Shown here one piece after another: positions 10,986 to 20,318 of a stretch of DNA of 64,000 bases (its first letter is position 1; each line of letters begins with the position of its first letter). The notes below the pieces were generated by a model. The model saw only the letters and a list, made by a program, of their open reading frames with translations, did no database searches and was not told the origin of the DNA. Source of the stretch: Advenella sp. S44 (GTDB lineage Bacteria; Pseudomonadota; Gammaproteobacteria; Burkholderiales; Burkholderiaceae_B); contig NZ_NEXS01000003.1 of the NCBI RefSeq assembly GCF_002810445.1, forward strand, positions 1,302,001 to 1,366,000, written 5' to 3'. The position numbers and the translations under genes were made by a program.

Positions 10986-11025
10986 GATTCGCTGATTCGC
11001 TGATTCGCTGATTCGCTGATTCGCT
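10986..11025. repeat. Octanucleotide tandem repeat, 5 copies
   Basis: Five perfect copies of GATTCGCT, directly followed by a second array. The arrays lie upstream of the 10302-10811 gene and downstream of the MFS gene. Confidence 0.95.
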
Positions 11026-11031
11026 GACTCC

Positions 11032-11103
11032 GCTACGTCGCTACGTCGCTACGTCGCTACGTCGCTACGTCGCTACGTCGCTACGTCGCTACGTCGCTAC
11101 GTC
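11032..11103. repeat. Octanucleotide tandem repeat, 9 copies
   Basis: Nine perfect copies of GCTACGTC (72 bp). The unit is unrelated in sequence to the neighbouring GATTCGCT array but has the same length. It is non-coding, so a change in copy number would alter spacing rather than a reading frame. The 326 bases from 10812 to 11137 hold these arrays and no other gene. Confidence 0.95.
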
Positions 11104-11137
11104 GCTACACGGCTTTTTGGTCCCCGGCGTCAGTGTA

Positions 11138-12484
11138 TTACTCCATGGGCTCGCTCATCTCCGTGATATACGAATGGTCCGAGCGCATCACCACAAAAAC
11201 AAATATAGCGTTCGTAATACCCAGGAACAGTACGATCAGCGGTACGGTGCTGAAGGCCAGCAATAGTCCGGTAATGACGGAGCTGGCCACCAGGAAAATG
11301 GCATTCATGATATTGTTGGCCGCGATTACGCGCGAAGAGTGCGTTTTTGGCGTTTTCTGCTGGATCAGCACATAAAGCGGAACGCTATACAATCCGGCTG
11401 ACATGCTCAGCAGGAAGAGTCCCGCAATCAGCAGCCAGTTTGATGGCAGTGTGATAAATTCATGCAGGGCCAGCAGATGCGTGGCGTTCAAATCATCAGC
11501 GGTGAAATATAGCGCAACAGAAAATACGGTCATGCCCATCGCGCCAATGGGAACAAGCTTGAGCACGTTCAGGCCCTTTTTCCCAATCCAGCCGCAAAGC
11601 ACAGAGCCAAATCCCACGCCTACGGAAAACACACCCAGCAGCAGGGTGGCCACCTGCTCATCGCCACGCAGAATCTCCTTGGCGAAAACGGGGAAGATGT
11701 TCAGATATACGGCTCCGAAAAACCACATCCAGCTGATCAGTAGAATGCTCTTGAAAACGTGCCGATCATGAAAGGCGTATTTCATATTTTCTATCGTTCC
11801 GCCCACCGGGTTCCAGTCCAGTTGCAGCTCGGGCGAAGAGACTGGGGTCGGCGGAACAAGCGCGGAGCACAGGCGGCCCACGACGGCAATCAACAGACAA
11901 CTGGCAGCGACATAATGGTAACCAACGCCGTCGATACCCGCCATAAATCCGCCGGCCATATTGCCCAGCAAAATGGCGACAAACGTACCCATCTCCACCC
12001 ATCCGTTGCTGCTGACCAGCGTGGTGCCATGAAAAACCTGTGGCAGGTAAGCGAATTTAACCGGCCCGAAAACCGTCGAGTGGATGCCCATGAGCAGCAC
12101 GCAAAGAAGCAGGATGTACACCTGCTGGTAAACGAGTGCGAAGCCTGCAAGCGCCATGATGCCGATTTCTACGGTTTTTATCCAGCGCATGAACTGCGCT
12201 TTCTCGAATTTGTCCGACATCTGCCCGCTGACGGCCGAGAGCAACAAAAAGGGAACGATGAACATGCCGTTGATAACAACGCCGGCCATTTCGGGCGGCA
12301 GCCAGCTGACCGAAACATGATAAGTCAGCATGATCGTGACTGCAAACTTGAACAGGTTGTCATTGGCCGCGCCCGATATCTGTGTCCAGAAATAGGGCGC
12401 AAAGCGGCGCTGCAACATGATATGTCTAGCGGCCTGGGAATCTGAACCGTTGTGAGCTGTGTCGTGAGAGGCGGGTTTTGTCAT
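11138..12484 (-). CDS. MFS transporter, LplT-like
   Basis: 448 residues with about 12 hydrophobic segments. The start region has a hydrophilic tail of about 25 residues, then FAPYFWTQISGAANDNLFKFA, resembling the N-terminus of LplT lysophospholipid transporters and of the MFS half of MFS-acyltransferase fusions ('ndN.fk.a'). In E. coli LplT works with the acyltransferase Aas to recycle lysophospholipids at the inner membrane. No acyltransferase gene is adjacent here, so the substrate is uncertain. It is transcribed away from the barnase-like gene. Confidence 0.85.
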   Translation of the reverse strand: MTKPASHDTAHNGSDSQAARHIMLQRRFAPYFWTQISGAANDNLFKFAVTIMLTYHVSVSWLPPEMAGVVINGMFIVPFLLLSAVSGQMSDKFEKAQFMRWIKTVEIGIMALAGFALVYQQVYILLLCVLLMGIHSTVFGPVKFAYLPQVFHGTTLVSSNGWVEMGTFVAILLGNMAGGFMAGIDGVGYHYVAASCLLIAVVGRLCSALVPPTPVSSPELQLDWNPVGGTIENMKYAFHDRHVFKSILLISWMWFFGAVYLNIFPVFAKEILRGDEQVATLLLGVFSVGVGFGSVLCGWIGKKGLNVLKLVPIGAMGMTVFSVALYFTADDLNATHLLALHEFITLPSNWLLIAGLFLLSMSAGLYSVPLYVLIQQKTPKTHSSRVIAANNIMNAIFLVASSVITGLLLAFSTVPLIVLFLGITNAIFVFVVMRSDHSYITEMSEPME

Positions 12485-12679
12485 GGAAAATGAATGTTAC
12501 AGCAGTGCAAGCTGCCGGACAGAAACAACAGTCGCAACATTAAACCAAAATGCAGGATCGCGGTTAAAAAGCCACGCTCATTTACGTAAAATGTATCCTT
12601 GAATGAGCGGAGTTTTCGTCATTCTGTCAAGACAATGAGCTACACTTTGAGCACTGAAAACACGTTGGCGAGTGGTGAA

Positions 12680-13195
12680 ATGCAACGCTTTCTGTTGCCA
12701 TTGATATTTATGATTTGTGGCCCAACCCACGCGATGGGCTGGTCGGCACCTGCATCGGCGCCTGAACCGGAACCGCTGGGCACCGGTCAATCTGTACAAG
12801 GCGGACGCGACCGTTGTGAAGTTGTGCTGGATGCCTTCAATAAAGAGGCGCTCGGCGGAAAGATCGATCCGGCCCAACTGGCTGACATTGTGCGCTCACT
12901 GGGGTCCACCCAACGGTTGCCTGCCTATTTTGTGACCAAAAAACAGGCACGTGCATTGGGATGGTCTGCCGGGCGTTATTTTTCCGATATTCCTGCGCTG
13001 CGCGGCAAATCTATCGGCGGTGACCATTTTGGTAACTACGAGCGCCGTTTGCCACAGGGGCAATGGAAAGAGGCGGATCTGGACTATCGCGGCAAAAAGC
13101 GCAATGCCAAACGTCTGATTTTTTCCCCCGCCGGGCCACAGTATGTGACCGTTGATCATTATGAAACATTCCGCAAGGTGCCAGCATGTCGATGA
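12680..13195 (+). CDS. Secreted barnase-like ribonuclease
   Basis: 171 residues from the ATG at 12680. That start puts a hydrophobic signal segment (residues about 3-18) at the N-terminus; the frame is open upstream to 12599 without signal character. The C-terminal 110 residues match the barnase/RNase N1 family: LPAYFVTKKQARALGW, then SIGGDHFGNYE near residue 111. Three catalytic residues of barnase have counterparts: Glu131 (WKEADLDY), Arg145 (KRLIFS) and His160 (VDHYETF). It cleaves RNA. The barstar gene starts inside its last codons, giving co-translation of toxin and inhibitor. The likely role is an exported or contact-delivered RNase with intracellular immunity. Confidence 0.92.
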   Translation: MQRFLLPLIFMICGPTHAMGWSAPASAPEPEPLGTGQSVQGGRDRCEVVLDAFNKEALGGKIDPAQLADIVRSLGSTQRLPAYFVTKKQARALGWSAGRYFSDIPALRGKSIGGDHFGNYERRLPQGQWKEADLDYRGKKRNAKRLIFSPAGPQYVTVDHYETFRKVPACR

Positions 13196-13515
13196 GAACC
13201 TCGAAACGCAGGAAAATGCAGGCGGCACGCCGTACAACACCGCCGGTCAAGACTTGCGAGCTAACCCATATCTGCTCTATTGATGACGTATATGACCAGT
13301 TGCAAATATGCCTGCATCTGCCGCCGTATTTCGGTCGTAACCTTGACGCTCTTTACGATAGCCTGAGCACCGACGTCAAGGGGCCTTATCGGATTATCTG
13401 GCAAGGGCACGCTAGTTGCGCGATCGAACTGGGCGAATTGCATTATGAGGGACTGCTGGATATTTTCAGGGCAGTCGCCAGCGAGCGGGATGATGTCCAG
13501 CTTGAGCTGGATTGA
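13186..13515 (+). CDS. Barstar family RNase inhibitor
   Basis: 109 residues overlapping the RNase gene by 10 bases. The core after a basic N-terminal extension of about 20 residues reads like barstar: 'I.s.ddvydql' helix, then LPPYFGRNLDALYDSLSTD at about residue 47, the hallmark helix that fills the barnase active site, and a final 'DDVQLELD' strand. It protects the producing cell by binding the RNase in the cytoplasm. The basic extension (RTSKRRKMQAARR) is not part of the usual fold, so the true start might be the ATG ten residues in. Confidence 0.93.
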   Translation: MSMRTSKRRKMQAARRTTPPVKTCELTHICSIDDVYDQLQICLHLPPYFGRNLDALYDSLSTDVKGPYRIIWQGHASCAIELGELHYEGLLDIFRAVASERDDVQLELD

Positions 13516-13578
13516 ACGGCAATGTAACGCATATTGGCCGGGCTCGCCGGACAGTCTTAAAGCCTTTAGCCGGGCAGC

Positions 13579-13628
13579 AAAAACCGGCTTGCAGGCAGCC
13601 CCATAAGGCATACCCATAAACCGGTTTT
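13579..13628. terminator. Possible bidirectional terminator between convergent genes
   Basis: AAAACCGG at 13580 pairs with CCGGTTTT at 13621, with a 33-base loop. T-tracts follow on both strands. It lies between the convergent barstar and sstT genes. The long loop lowers confidence. Confidence 0.4.
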
Positions 13629-13670
13629 CTGTTCTTTTTCTGTTTCGGGCACTCATGTGCCCCAGAATTG

Positions 13671-14909
13671 CTAAGCTGCGCGGTCGCCGATGGCGGCGGC
13701 GGGATCTTGCATGGCTTTGTCCGAGGCGGCAGTAAACAGCACATCGGTAGAGGAATTGAGTGCCGTTTCGCTGGAGTCCTGCACCACACTGATGATAAAA
13801 CCGACGGAGACGACCTGAGCCGCAAGATCATGGCTGATGCCAAACAGGCTGCAGGCCATGGGGATCAGCAACAGCGAGCCGCCTGGCACGCCCGAGGCGC
13901 CGCAGGCACCGATGGTTGCCAGCACGCTGAGTAAAAATGCGGTCGGAATATCTACCGGGATATTCAGTGTATGGACTGCCGCCAGTGTCAGGACCGTAAT
14001 CGTAACGGCAGCGCCGGCCATATTGATGGTGGCTCCCAGAGGAATCGACACCGAGTAAGTATCTTCGTGCAATCCCAGCTTTTTGCACAGTAACAGGTTA
14101 ACCGGAACGTTGGCGGCCGAACTGCGGGTAAAAAAGGCGGTCACACCACTTTCTGCGAGGCATCGGAATACCAGGGGGTAGGGGTTGCGACGGATTTTAA
14201 AAAAAACAATGAGCGGGTTGACCACCAGCGCAACAAACAGCATGCAACCGACCAGAACCATTAGCAGATGCCCGTAAGCCTTGAGTTCGCCCAGGCCGGT
14301 CGTGGCTACGGTTACCGCAATCAGGCTAAAAATGCCCAGCGGCGCCAGACGGATCACCCACCGCACCACATTGGTGACGGCTTGCGCCGCATCGTTCAAC
14401 ATGGACTTGGTGCTCTCGCCCACATGACGCAGACCGATGCCCAACAGAATGGCCCAGCTCAGAATGCCGATATAATTGGCTGACAGAAGGGCGTTGACAG
14501 GGTTATCGACGATATTGAGCACTAGTGAGCGCAACACTTCGACGATGCCCGTTGGCGCGTTTTGCGTCACCTGACTGGTGACCAGGGCGAGCGTTGTCGG
14601 AAAGGCAAAGCTGGCCACCACTGCGACCAGTGCTGCCAGGAATGTCCCCAAAATATAGAGCAGCAGAATGGGCTTGATATAAATTTCTGTGCCGCTGCGA
14701 TGCTGGGCGATGGCGGCCATAACCAGGACGAATACCAGAATGGGGGCGACTGCCTTCAGGGCACTGGTAAAGAAAGTCCCGATAATTTGGCTGGACTGGG
14801 CGGCCTGGGGAAAAAATACCCCAAACAGAATACCAAGTACCAGTCCGATGATAATCTGGCGTACCAGGTTGCCGCGGGCGATGGCGGCCAGTAAATGCTG
14901 CAGAGTCAT
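13671..14909 (-). CDS. sstT: Sodium/serine-threonine symporter SstT
   Basis: 412 residues, the usual SstT length (E. coli 414). It is a dicarboxylate/amino acid:cation symporter (DAACS) family protein that takes up serine and threonine with sodium across the inner membrane. The N-terminus ([15 protein letters not shown]), the central serine-rich hairpin '[12 protein letters not shown]' at about residue 270, the '[14 protein letters not shown]' motif at about 287 and '[21 protein letters not shown]' near residue 340 are all present. It is monocistronic, convergent with the barstar gene. Confidence 0.95.
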   Translation of the reverse strand: MTLQHLLAAIARGNLVRQIIIGLVLGILFGVFFPQAAQSSQIIGTFFTSALKAVAPILVFVLVMAAIAQHRSGTEIYIKPILLLYILGTFLAALVAVVASFAFPTTLALVTSQVTQNAPTGIVEVLRSLVLNIVDNPVNALLSANYIGILSWAILLGIGLRHVGESTKSMLNDAAQAVTNVVRWVIRLAPLGIFSLIAVTVATTGLGELKAYGHLLMVLVGCMLFVALVVNPLIVFFKIRRNPYPLVFRCLAESGVTAFFTRSSAANVPVNLLLCKKLGLHEDTYSVSIPLGATINMAGAAVTITVLTLAAVHTLNIPVDIPTAFLLSVLATIGACGASGVPGGSLLLIPMACSLFGISHDLAAQVVSVGFIISVVQDSSETALNSSTDVLFTAASDKAMQDPAAAIGDRAA

Positions 14910-15181
14910 GATGTCATTCCAAAATGCATGTTTTCAAGCGGGAGCGACGGGCAGTAACGTCACGGAGATTCGCACCCGAGGCCGGCGCGCGGCGACAGAT
15001 GGGCACCTGCAGGAAAACGAAATGGGGTGTTGCACAAGGGCAACGGAAAAATAACATGAGCGATTCAGAAATTTCCCGAAAAGCGCGATGGCCGTCATGT
15101 TAGCCGCTTTTTTAGCGATTGTGTTTTGAAATGATGACATCTGGCCCATGTGAGTTATCGCAACAGGCTGGGCCTCAGAGG

Positions 15182-15805
15182 CTACTGTTCGTTGTCGCTC
15201 CATGTCCGTGTGGGTTGTGCCTCTGTGAGCCGGCCGTCTTTCGCAGTAGGATCAGCATCTCTGGTGCCGTTGCGTTTTTCTGTCTCGATGACACTGATTT
15301 CGCCGTTGGTTTCCAGGTAAGCGCGTTTGACCTGCACCAGCTCGTCAATGCCGTTTATCCGCAACTGCTCCATCAGTTCGGCGCGCGTGACATACTCGCG
15401 GCGCATATTCTTCAGTTGCAAAATCCCGTCCTTGACCAGTAACAGTCTGTCTGGGGCCAAAATACGATTGACTATTGGGAAAAAATAACCCAGGCGGTCC
15501 ACGAGAAATGACCATAGGACAATCCCGGCCGCGACAATTAGGCCATCGGTGACCGTGTCGGACGATCCGGACAATCCGTTGCCTACCGCCTCGGATACCA
15601 ATATCACAACGACGATGTCTGCAAAACCAAGGGACCCGATATTGCGTCGCCCGCCGAAGCGAAACAGAAGATAGATGCCCCAATAAACGGCGGTGCTGCG
15701 TAAAAAAGCTTCGCCCAGCGTTTGTTGCATTTGGAAAATGTCGCCTAGCATAGTCATGCGGGTATCCTGAGAAAGATCGAAGATGAACTGGCCGGTTCGC
15801 GTCAT
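15182..15805 (-). CDS. DUF421 (YetF-like) membrane protein
   Basis: 207 residues. Three hydrophobic segments in the first 100 residues (about 38-55, 62-80 and 85-105) precede a cytoplasmic domain with 'LLVKDGILQLKNMRREYVTRAELMEQLRINGI', written here in part as the DUF421 signature (a KDG start, then MR/LxEL and LR..GI). The family is widespread and uncharacterised; Bacillus members affect spore and germination traits. An ATG at codon 17 is an alternative start. It is located downstream of the tctA terminator, so it probably has its own promoter. Confidence 0.85.
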   Translation of the reverse strand: MTRTGQFIFDLSQDTRMTMLGDIFQMQQTLGEAFLRSTAVYWGIYLLFRFGGRRNIGSLGFADIVVVILVSEAVGNGLSGSSDTVTDGLIVAAGIVLWSFLVDRLGYFFPIVNRILAPDRLLLVKDGILQLKNMRREYVTRAELMEQLRINGIDELVQVKRAYLETNGEISVIETEKRNGTRDADPTAKDGRLTEAQPTRTWSDNEQ

Positions 15806-15831
15806 TGCACAAAGTATACCCCGCAGACCAT

Positions 15832-15866
15832 AAAAAAACGCCCCACGCCGATATCGGCGCAGGGCG
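15832..15866 (-). terminator. Rho-independent terminator of tctBA
   Basis: A 14-base self-complementary stem (CGCCCTGCGCCGAT pairing with ATCGGCGTGGGGCG on the minus strand, two G-U pairs) is followed by seven T on the minus strand, 53 bases after the tctA stop. Confidence 0.9.
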
Positions 15867-15919
15867 CAGTGTCAGAGCAAGCCGACAGACCGCCAGGGCG
15901 ATCAGTCAGCACTCCAGGT

Positions 15920-17428
15920 TTACTCTTCTTCGACGAAGGTTTCTTCGCGTTTCTTGCGGATGGACGGCAATGCAACCAGCACCACCAGTGCAGCAGCCAG
16001 AATCAGCAGCGTCATGGACAATGGGCGGGTGATAAAGGTGCTGAATTCACCGCGCGAGAGCAGCAAGGCGCGCCGGAAGTTCTCTTCCATCATTGGGCCC
16101 AGCACCAGTCCGAGCAGCAGCGGGGCACCTTCGCATTTGAGTTTGCTCCACAAATAGCCGATTACACCGAAAATCGCCATGATGTAGATATCAAATACGT
16201 TGTAGTTGAGCGAGTACACCCCGATGGTGCAGAACAATACAATCGCCGGGAACAGAACGCGGTAAGGCACTTTCAGCAGCTTCACCCACAGACCGATCAG
16301 CGGCAGGTTCAGAATCACCAGCATCAGGTTGCCGATCCACATTGATGCAATCAGGCCCCAGAACAGTTCGGGGTGGCTTGACATCACTTGGGGGCCGGGC
16401 TGAATGTTGTGAATGGTCATCGCCCCAACCATCAGCGCCATTACGGCATTACCGGGGATACCCAGTGTCAGCAGCGGAATAAAGGACGTTTGTGCTGCAG
16501 CGTTGTTGGCCGATTCAGGGCCAGCCAGTCCGGCGGGGTGACCCTTGCCGAAGCGCTGTGGTTGCCGGGAAATTTTCTTTTCCAGCGTGTACGATGCAAA
16601 CGAGGACAATACCGCGCCGCCGCCGGGCAGAATGCCCAATGCTGATCCAAGCAGGGTGCCGCGAAGGCATGCCGGCGCCGCTTCACGCAGTTCCTGTCGG
16701 TTCGGATACAGGGCACCGATTTTGTCGGTAATATCAACCCGGTTTTCCTTTTGCGCCAGATTATTCATGATTTCGGCCAGGCCGAAAACACCCATTGCGA
16801 CTACGGCAAAGTCAATCCCGTCCTGCAACTCAGGAATCCCGAAATCGAAACGGGCTACGCCAGAGTTCACGTCAGTGCCCACCATTCCCAGCAACAGACC
16901 CAGCAAAATCATGCATATCGCTTTAGGCAGCGAGCCAGAGGCGAGCACGACCGCCCCAACCAGCCCTAGCACCATCAGTGAAAAATACTCCGCGGGACCG
17001 AATTTGAAAGCAACTTCAGCCAGTGGTGGCGCGAATGCGGCCAGCAGTAGCGTAGCGAAACAGCCAGCAAAGAACGACCCCATCGCGGCGATAGCCAGCG
17101 CGGCACCGGCCCGGCCATTTTTGGCCATCTGGTGGCCGTCCAGCACGGTGACCACTGCCGACGTTTCACCGGGTAGCGCAACCAGAATGGCGGTTGTGGA
17201 GCCGCCATATTGCGCACCGTAATAAATACCGGCCAACATGATCAGGCCCGCTGTAGGCGGCAAAATGTAAGTCAGCGGCAGCAGCATGGCAATTGTCGGC
17301 ACAGGGCCGATGCCGGGTAGCACACCAATCAGCGTGCCCAGAACACATCCAAGCAGGGCATAGGCAAGGTTTTCAGGGGTGAATGCAACCGAAAAACCGA
17401 GGGCCAGATGTTGTAATAAATCCATCAT
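15920..17428 (-). CDS. tctA: Tripartite tricarboxylate transporter, large membrane subunit TctA
   Basis: 502 residues, full length, with about 10-12 hydrophobic segments. The TctA family features are visible: 'GVLPGIGPVPTIAMLLPLTY' (about residue 38) and 'GILPGGGAVLSSFASY' (about residue 263), the duplicated GxxPGxG loops. With TctB and a periplasmic TctC-type receptor it imports tricarboxylates or related organic acids with sodium. Two bases separate it from tctB. No tctC gene is next to it; the receptor must be encoded elsewhere, as is common for Bug-family receptors in Bordetella-like genomes. Confidence 0.95.
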   Translation of the reverse strand: MMDLLQHLALGFSVAFTPENLAYALLGCVLGTLIGVLPGIGPVPTIAMLLPLTYILPPTAGLIMLAGIYYGAQYGGSTTAILVALPGETSAVVTVLDGHQMAKNGRAGAALAIAAMGSFFAGCFATLLLAAFAPPLAEVAFKFGPAEYFSLMVLGLVGAVVLASGSLPKAICMILLGLLLGMVGTDVNSGVARFDFGIPELQDGIDFAVVAMGVFGLAEIMNNLAQKENRVDITDKIGALYPNRQELREAAPACLRGTLLGSALGILPGGGAVLSSFASYTLEKKISRQPQRFGKGHPAGLAGPESANNAAAQTSFIPLLTLGIPGNAVMALMVGAMTIHNIQPGPQVMSSHPELFWGLIASMWIGNLMLVILNLPLIGLWVKLLKVPYRVLFPAIVLFCTIGVYSLNYNVFDIYIMAIFGVIGYLWSKLKCEGAPLLLGLVLGPMMEENFRRALLLSRGEFSTFITRPLSMTLLILAAALVVLVALPSIRKKREETFVEEE

Positions 17429-17430
17429 GA

Positions 17431-17976
17431 TTATTTTCCTTTAATCCGGCGTACCAGCATGACAACGGCAATCACCATGCCCAGGGGGATGGTGATTTGT
17501 GCCAAGGTGCTCCATTCGGCAATGGGTTCAGGCCAAAGCGGAAAGATCAGACCCAGGCCCTTGACGAATGCCAGCCAAGAGAAGAGGGTGAGGAAGACGG
17601 CGTTGCCAATGGCGATTGTAAGGCTGAACTCATGACTGGCCAGGCTGCAGAAAATGATCAGCAATGGAGTGGCAATGTACAGGCCAAGGTGATCCAGCAT
17701 AATGCCGTAAAGAGAAATGCTGCCAATAATCAGAAATAGAATATCCCAGTCAAAACGGGTCACGGCGCCATCCTCTGCTGGCTCACCTCGCAAGGCGCTG
17801 ACGGCGACGACCGCACCCAGCAATGCCATGCAAATGGCAAGCCAGAACGGAAAATAGCCTGGCCCCATGCGGCTTGGTGTGCCCATGTCATAGCTGTAGG
17901 AAAAGATGACGAATCCGAGTCCGATGGCCACAAACATCAGGCCGGACCAGAAGTCCTGTTGGTTTTTTATCTGCAT
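17431..17976 (-). CDS. tctB: Tripartite tricarboxylate transporter, small membrane subunit TctB
   Basis: 181 residues with four hydrophobic segments. The family pattern 'GTPSRMGPGYFPFWLAICMALLG' near residue 32 (GxxxxxGPGxFP) is typical of TctB. It is first gene of tctBA, divergent from the response regulator at 18205; the 228-base gap must hold both promoters. The arrangement recalls the Salmonella tct locus, where the TctD/TctE two-component system faces tctCBA. Confidence 0.92.
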   Translation of the reverse strand: MQIKNQQDFWSGLMFVAIGLGFVIFSYSYDMGTPSRMGPGYFPFWLAICMALLGAVVAVSALRGEPAEDGAVTRFDWDILFLIIGSISLYGIMLDHLGLYIATPLLIIFCSLASHEFSLTIAIGNAVFLTLFSWLAFVKGLGLIFPLWPEPIAEWSTLAQITIPLGMVIAVVMLVRRIKGK

Positions 17977-18204
17977 AATTTACCTTTTAAGTCTCCACTA
18001 AAATTGCAGGTGTATAGCTAAACGATTGTATAAAGACAAAAGTATTGCCGTGGATGACGAAAACATTACTGTTTTGTCATGATTGCATTTGAATAAAAAT
18101 GTATATTGGAATTCGGCCTGCGCCGCACGCGTCCCGGCGCGAAATTGTATGATGGTCGGATGGTGGCCGATTGCCGGCAAAAGTAAGGAAACGGGGGAAC
18201 GCGT

Positions 18205-18918
18205 ATGTGGCGCTGTTTGGTCATTGAAGACGATTATGAGAACGCAAGGTATATTGCCAATGGCCTGAGTGAGTTGCGGCATGATGCCGTGGTGTGCGGA
18301 AATGGCGCAGATGGCATGCGCCGCGCCAGCGAGCAGCAGTGGGACATTATCATTCTGGACCGGATGCTGCCGGGCAATGTTGACGGTCTTTCCATTCTGT
18401 CCACGTTGCGGGCCTTGGGCAATAAAACGCCGGTACTGGTGCTTAGCGCCTTGTCGGGCGTGGATGAGCGCGTGCGTGGTCTCAAATCGGGCGGCGACGA
18501 CTATCTGACCAAACCGTTTGCCTTTTCCGAGCTGATCGCGCGTATTGAAGCGCTGATCCGGCGCGCCGGCGCCGATGATACGGTCAAACATATGCGGGTT
18601 GGCGATCTGAAACTGGATTTGATCAGCCGTAAGGTGGAGCGCAGCGGCAAAGTGATCAACCTTCAGCCTCGCGAATACCGTCTGCTGGTTCATATGATGC
18701 AAAATGCCGGCAATGTCGTCACCCGCACCATGCTGCTCGAATCGGTGTGGGACTATCGCTTTGACCCGCAATCGAATGTGATCGATGTCCAGATCAGCCG
18801 GCTGCGACGCAAGATCGACAGCGGTTTTCAGACCCAGTTGATTCACACGGTGTGGGGCGAGGGCTATGTGCTGTCCGATCAGGAAGAGGCCACAGGACAG
18901 GATAGCGGGCAGTCATGA
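18205..18918 (+). CDS. OmpR/PhoB-type response regulator
   Basis: 237 residues. The receiver domain has the acidic pair Glu8-Asp9-Asp10, the phosphorylated Asp52 (in IILDRMLPG) and Lys103 (in LTKPFAF). A winged-helix DNA-binding domain follows (about 130-225) with 'LQPREYRLLVHMMQNAG' and 'VIDVQISRLRRKID'. It overlaps the kinase gene by 4 bases (ATGA). By position it may control the divergent tctBA genes. The ribosome binding site is AAGGAA or GGGGGAA. Confidence 0.94.
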   Translation: MWRCLVIEDDYENARYIANGLSELRHDAVVCGNGADGMRRASEQQWDIIILDRMLPGNVDGLSILSTLRALGNKTPVLVLSALSGVDERVRGLKSGGDDYLTKPFAFSELIARIEALIRRAGADDTVKHMRVGDLKLDLISRKVERSGKVINLQPREYRLLVHMMQNAGNVVTRTMLLESVWDYRFDPQSNVIDVQISRLRRKIDSGFQTQLIHTVWGEGYVLSDQEEATGQDSGQS

Positions 18919-20318
18919 TTCGGCATTTTGTTCGGTTCCTGGACCGAACCTGGAACTCGATTTCCTTTCGGCTGACGTTCAATTACGGCATGCTGGCCAT
19001 CTTTTCCATTCTGGTGCTGATGGCATTTATTTACCTGCAGGTGGTGGGTGCGCTGCATTCCCAATTGCAGCGCCAGATCGCCTCCACAACGCACCGATTG
19101 GTATCGGACTTTGAAGCGGGGGGCTCGGATCGACTGATCCGCTCGCTGTCCTTTACCCTGTCGGACGATGTTGATCCGGACCGCGGCTTGTACTTGCTGA
19201 TAAATCAAACCGGAGAAAAGGTCGTTGGAAATCTGGATGCTGCGCCGGTTTCCGATCTGTCCGAGATCGCGCAAGCCAGCGTAAGCAATAATGGTGTTCC
19301 TCTTAGCGGCCGGTTCAAGGTGACGCCGCTGGAAGATGGCAGTACGCTGATTGTCGGTGTTGATCTGAGCGAGACTGACAGCACCATTGCGCTGATCGGA
19401 CAAGCCTGTCTGGTCACGCTTTTTGTGGCACTGATGCTGGTTATTGTTGGCACATTCATTTTCCGGCGTGAACTCGATTATCGGGTAAGTAGCATTCACA
19501 AGACCGCCACACAAATCAGTAGCGGGCAGTTGTCGTCGCGAATTCCGTTATCCGAATTACATGACGAGTTTTATCACTTGAGCCACGAAATCAACTCCAT
19601 GCTGGATCGAATCGAGGCGTTGATGAAAGGGGTTCGCCATGTATCTGATACCATCGCGCATAATCTGCGTACGCCCCTGACCCGCATTATCAGCCGGTTA
19701 CGCACGGTGCAGCGGCCGGGGCACACGGCACAGGAGGTGCTGCAGGCCACGCATTTTGCGGTCCGGGAAATCGAAAGCCTGAATCAGCTTTTTGAAAAGT
19801 TGTTGCAAATTTCCGAGATCGAAGCGGGCGTGCACCGGCAGCGCTTTCGCATTTGTGATTTCTCGGCGATCGCCGACGATATCATTGACTTGTACAGTGC
19901 CTACGCGGAAGATCGACATCACCAATTGTCCCTGAATGTCTCTGGGGACTGCCGCATGTATGGTGATGCTGATTTACTGGCCAGTATGCTGGCCAATCTG
20001 GTCGACAACGCTTTGAAATACACCCATGAACACGTCCGGGTGAGCCTGACCGCGGGGCAGGGCCATTTGTCCATACGGGTAGAGGATGATGGCCCGGGCA
20101 TCCCGGCCAAAGAATATGGCAACGTGGGCAAGCATTTTTACCAGTTGGATCCCAATGCTACCGGTTTTGGCCTGGGACTCAAGAGTGTTATGGCAATCGT
20201 GGCCATGCACGAAGGAACATTGATGTTCGAGGATCGCAAGCCTGGGCTCAGGGTTGCCATCGAATTTCCGCTTGAACCCGCGTCAATTCCAAGTGATGGC
20301 GTGGTGCAGTCGGTTTAA
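18915..20318 (+). CDS. Sensor histidine kinase
   Basis: 467 residues. Topology: membrane helix 1 about residues 24-45, periplasmic sensor 46-155, membrane helix 2 about 157-183, then HAMP, HisKA with His249 in SDTIAHNLRTPLTR, N-box LANLVDNALKYT, G1 EDDGPGIP, F-box and G2 GFGLGLKS. All ATPase motifs are intact. It is the partner of the preceding regulator. The periplasmic domain is short (about 110 residues) and no ligand fold was recognised; with tctBA opposite, an organic acid is a reasonable guess but only that. Confidence 0.94.
   Translation: MIRHFVRFLDRTWNSISFRLTFNYGMLAIFSILVLMAFIYLQVVGALHSQLQRQIASTTHRLVSDFEAGGSDRLIRSLSFTLSDDVDPDRGLYLLINQTGEKVVGNLDAAPVSDLSEIAQASVSNNGVPLSGRFKVTPLEDGSTLIVGVDLSETDSTIALIGQACLVTLFVALMLVIVGTFIFRRELDYRVSSIHKTATQISSGQLSSRIPLSELHDEFYHLSHEINSMLDRIEALMKGVRHVSDTIAHNLRTPLTRIISRLRTVQRPGHTAQEVLQATHFAVREIESLNQLFEKLLQISEIEAGVHRQRFRICDFSAIADDIIDLYSAYAEDRHHQLSLNVSGDCRMYGDADLLASMLANLVDNALKYTHEHVRVSLTAGQGHLSIRVEDDGPGIPAKEYGNVGKHFYQLDPNATGFGLGLKSVMAIVAMHEGTLMFEDRKPGLRVAIEFPLEPASIPSDGVVQSV

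Noticed and set aside
10986-11103. Tandem repeats as a CRISPR array
   Set aside because: Units are 8 bp and contiguous, with no spacers and no cas genes.
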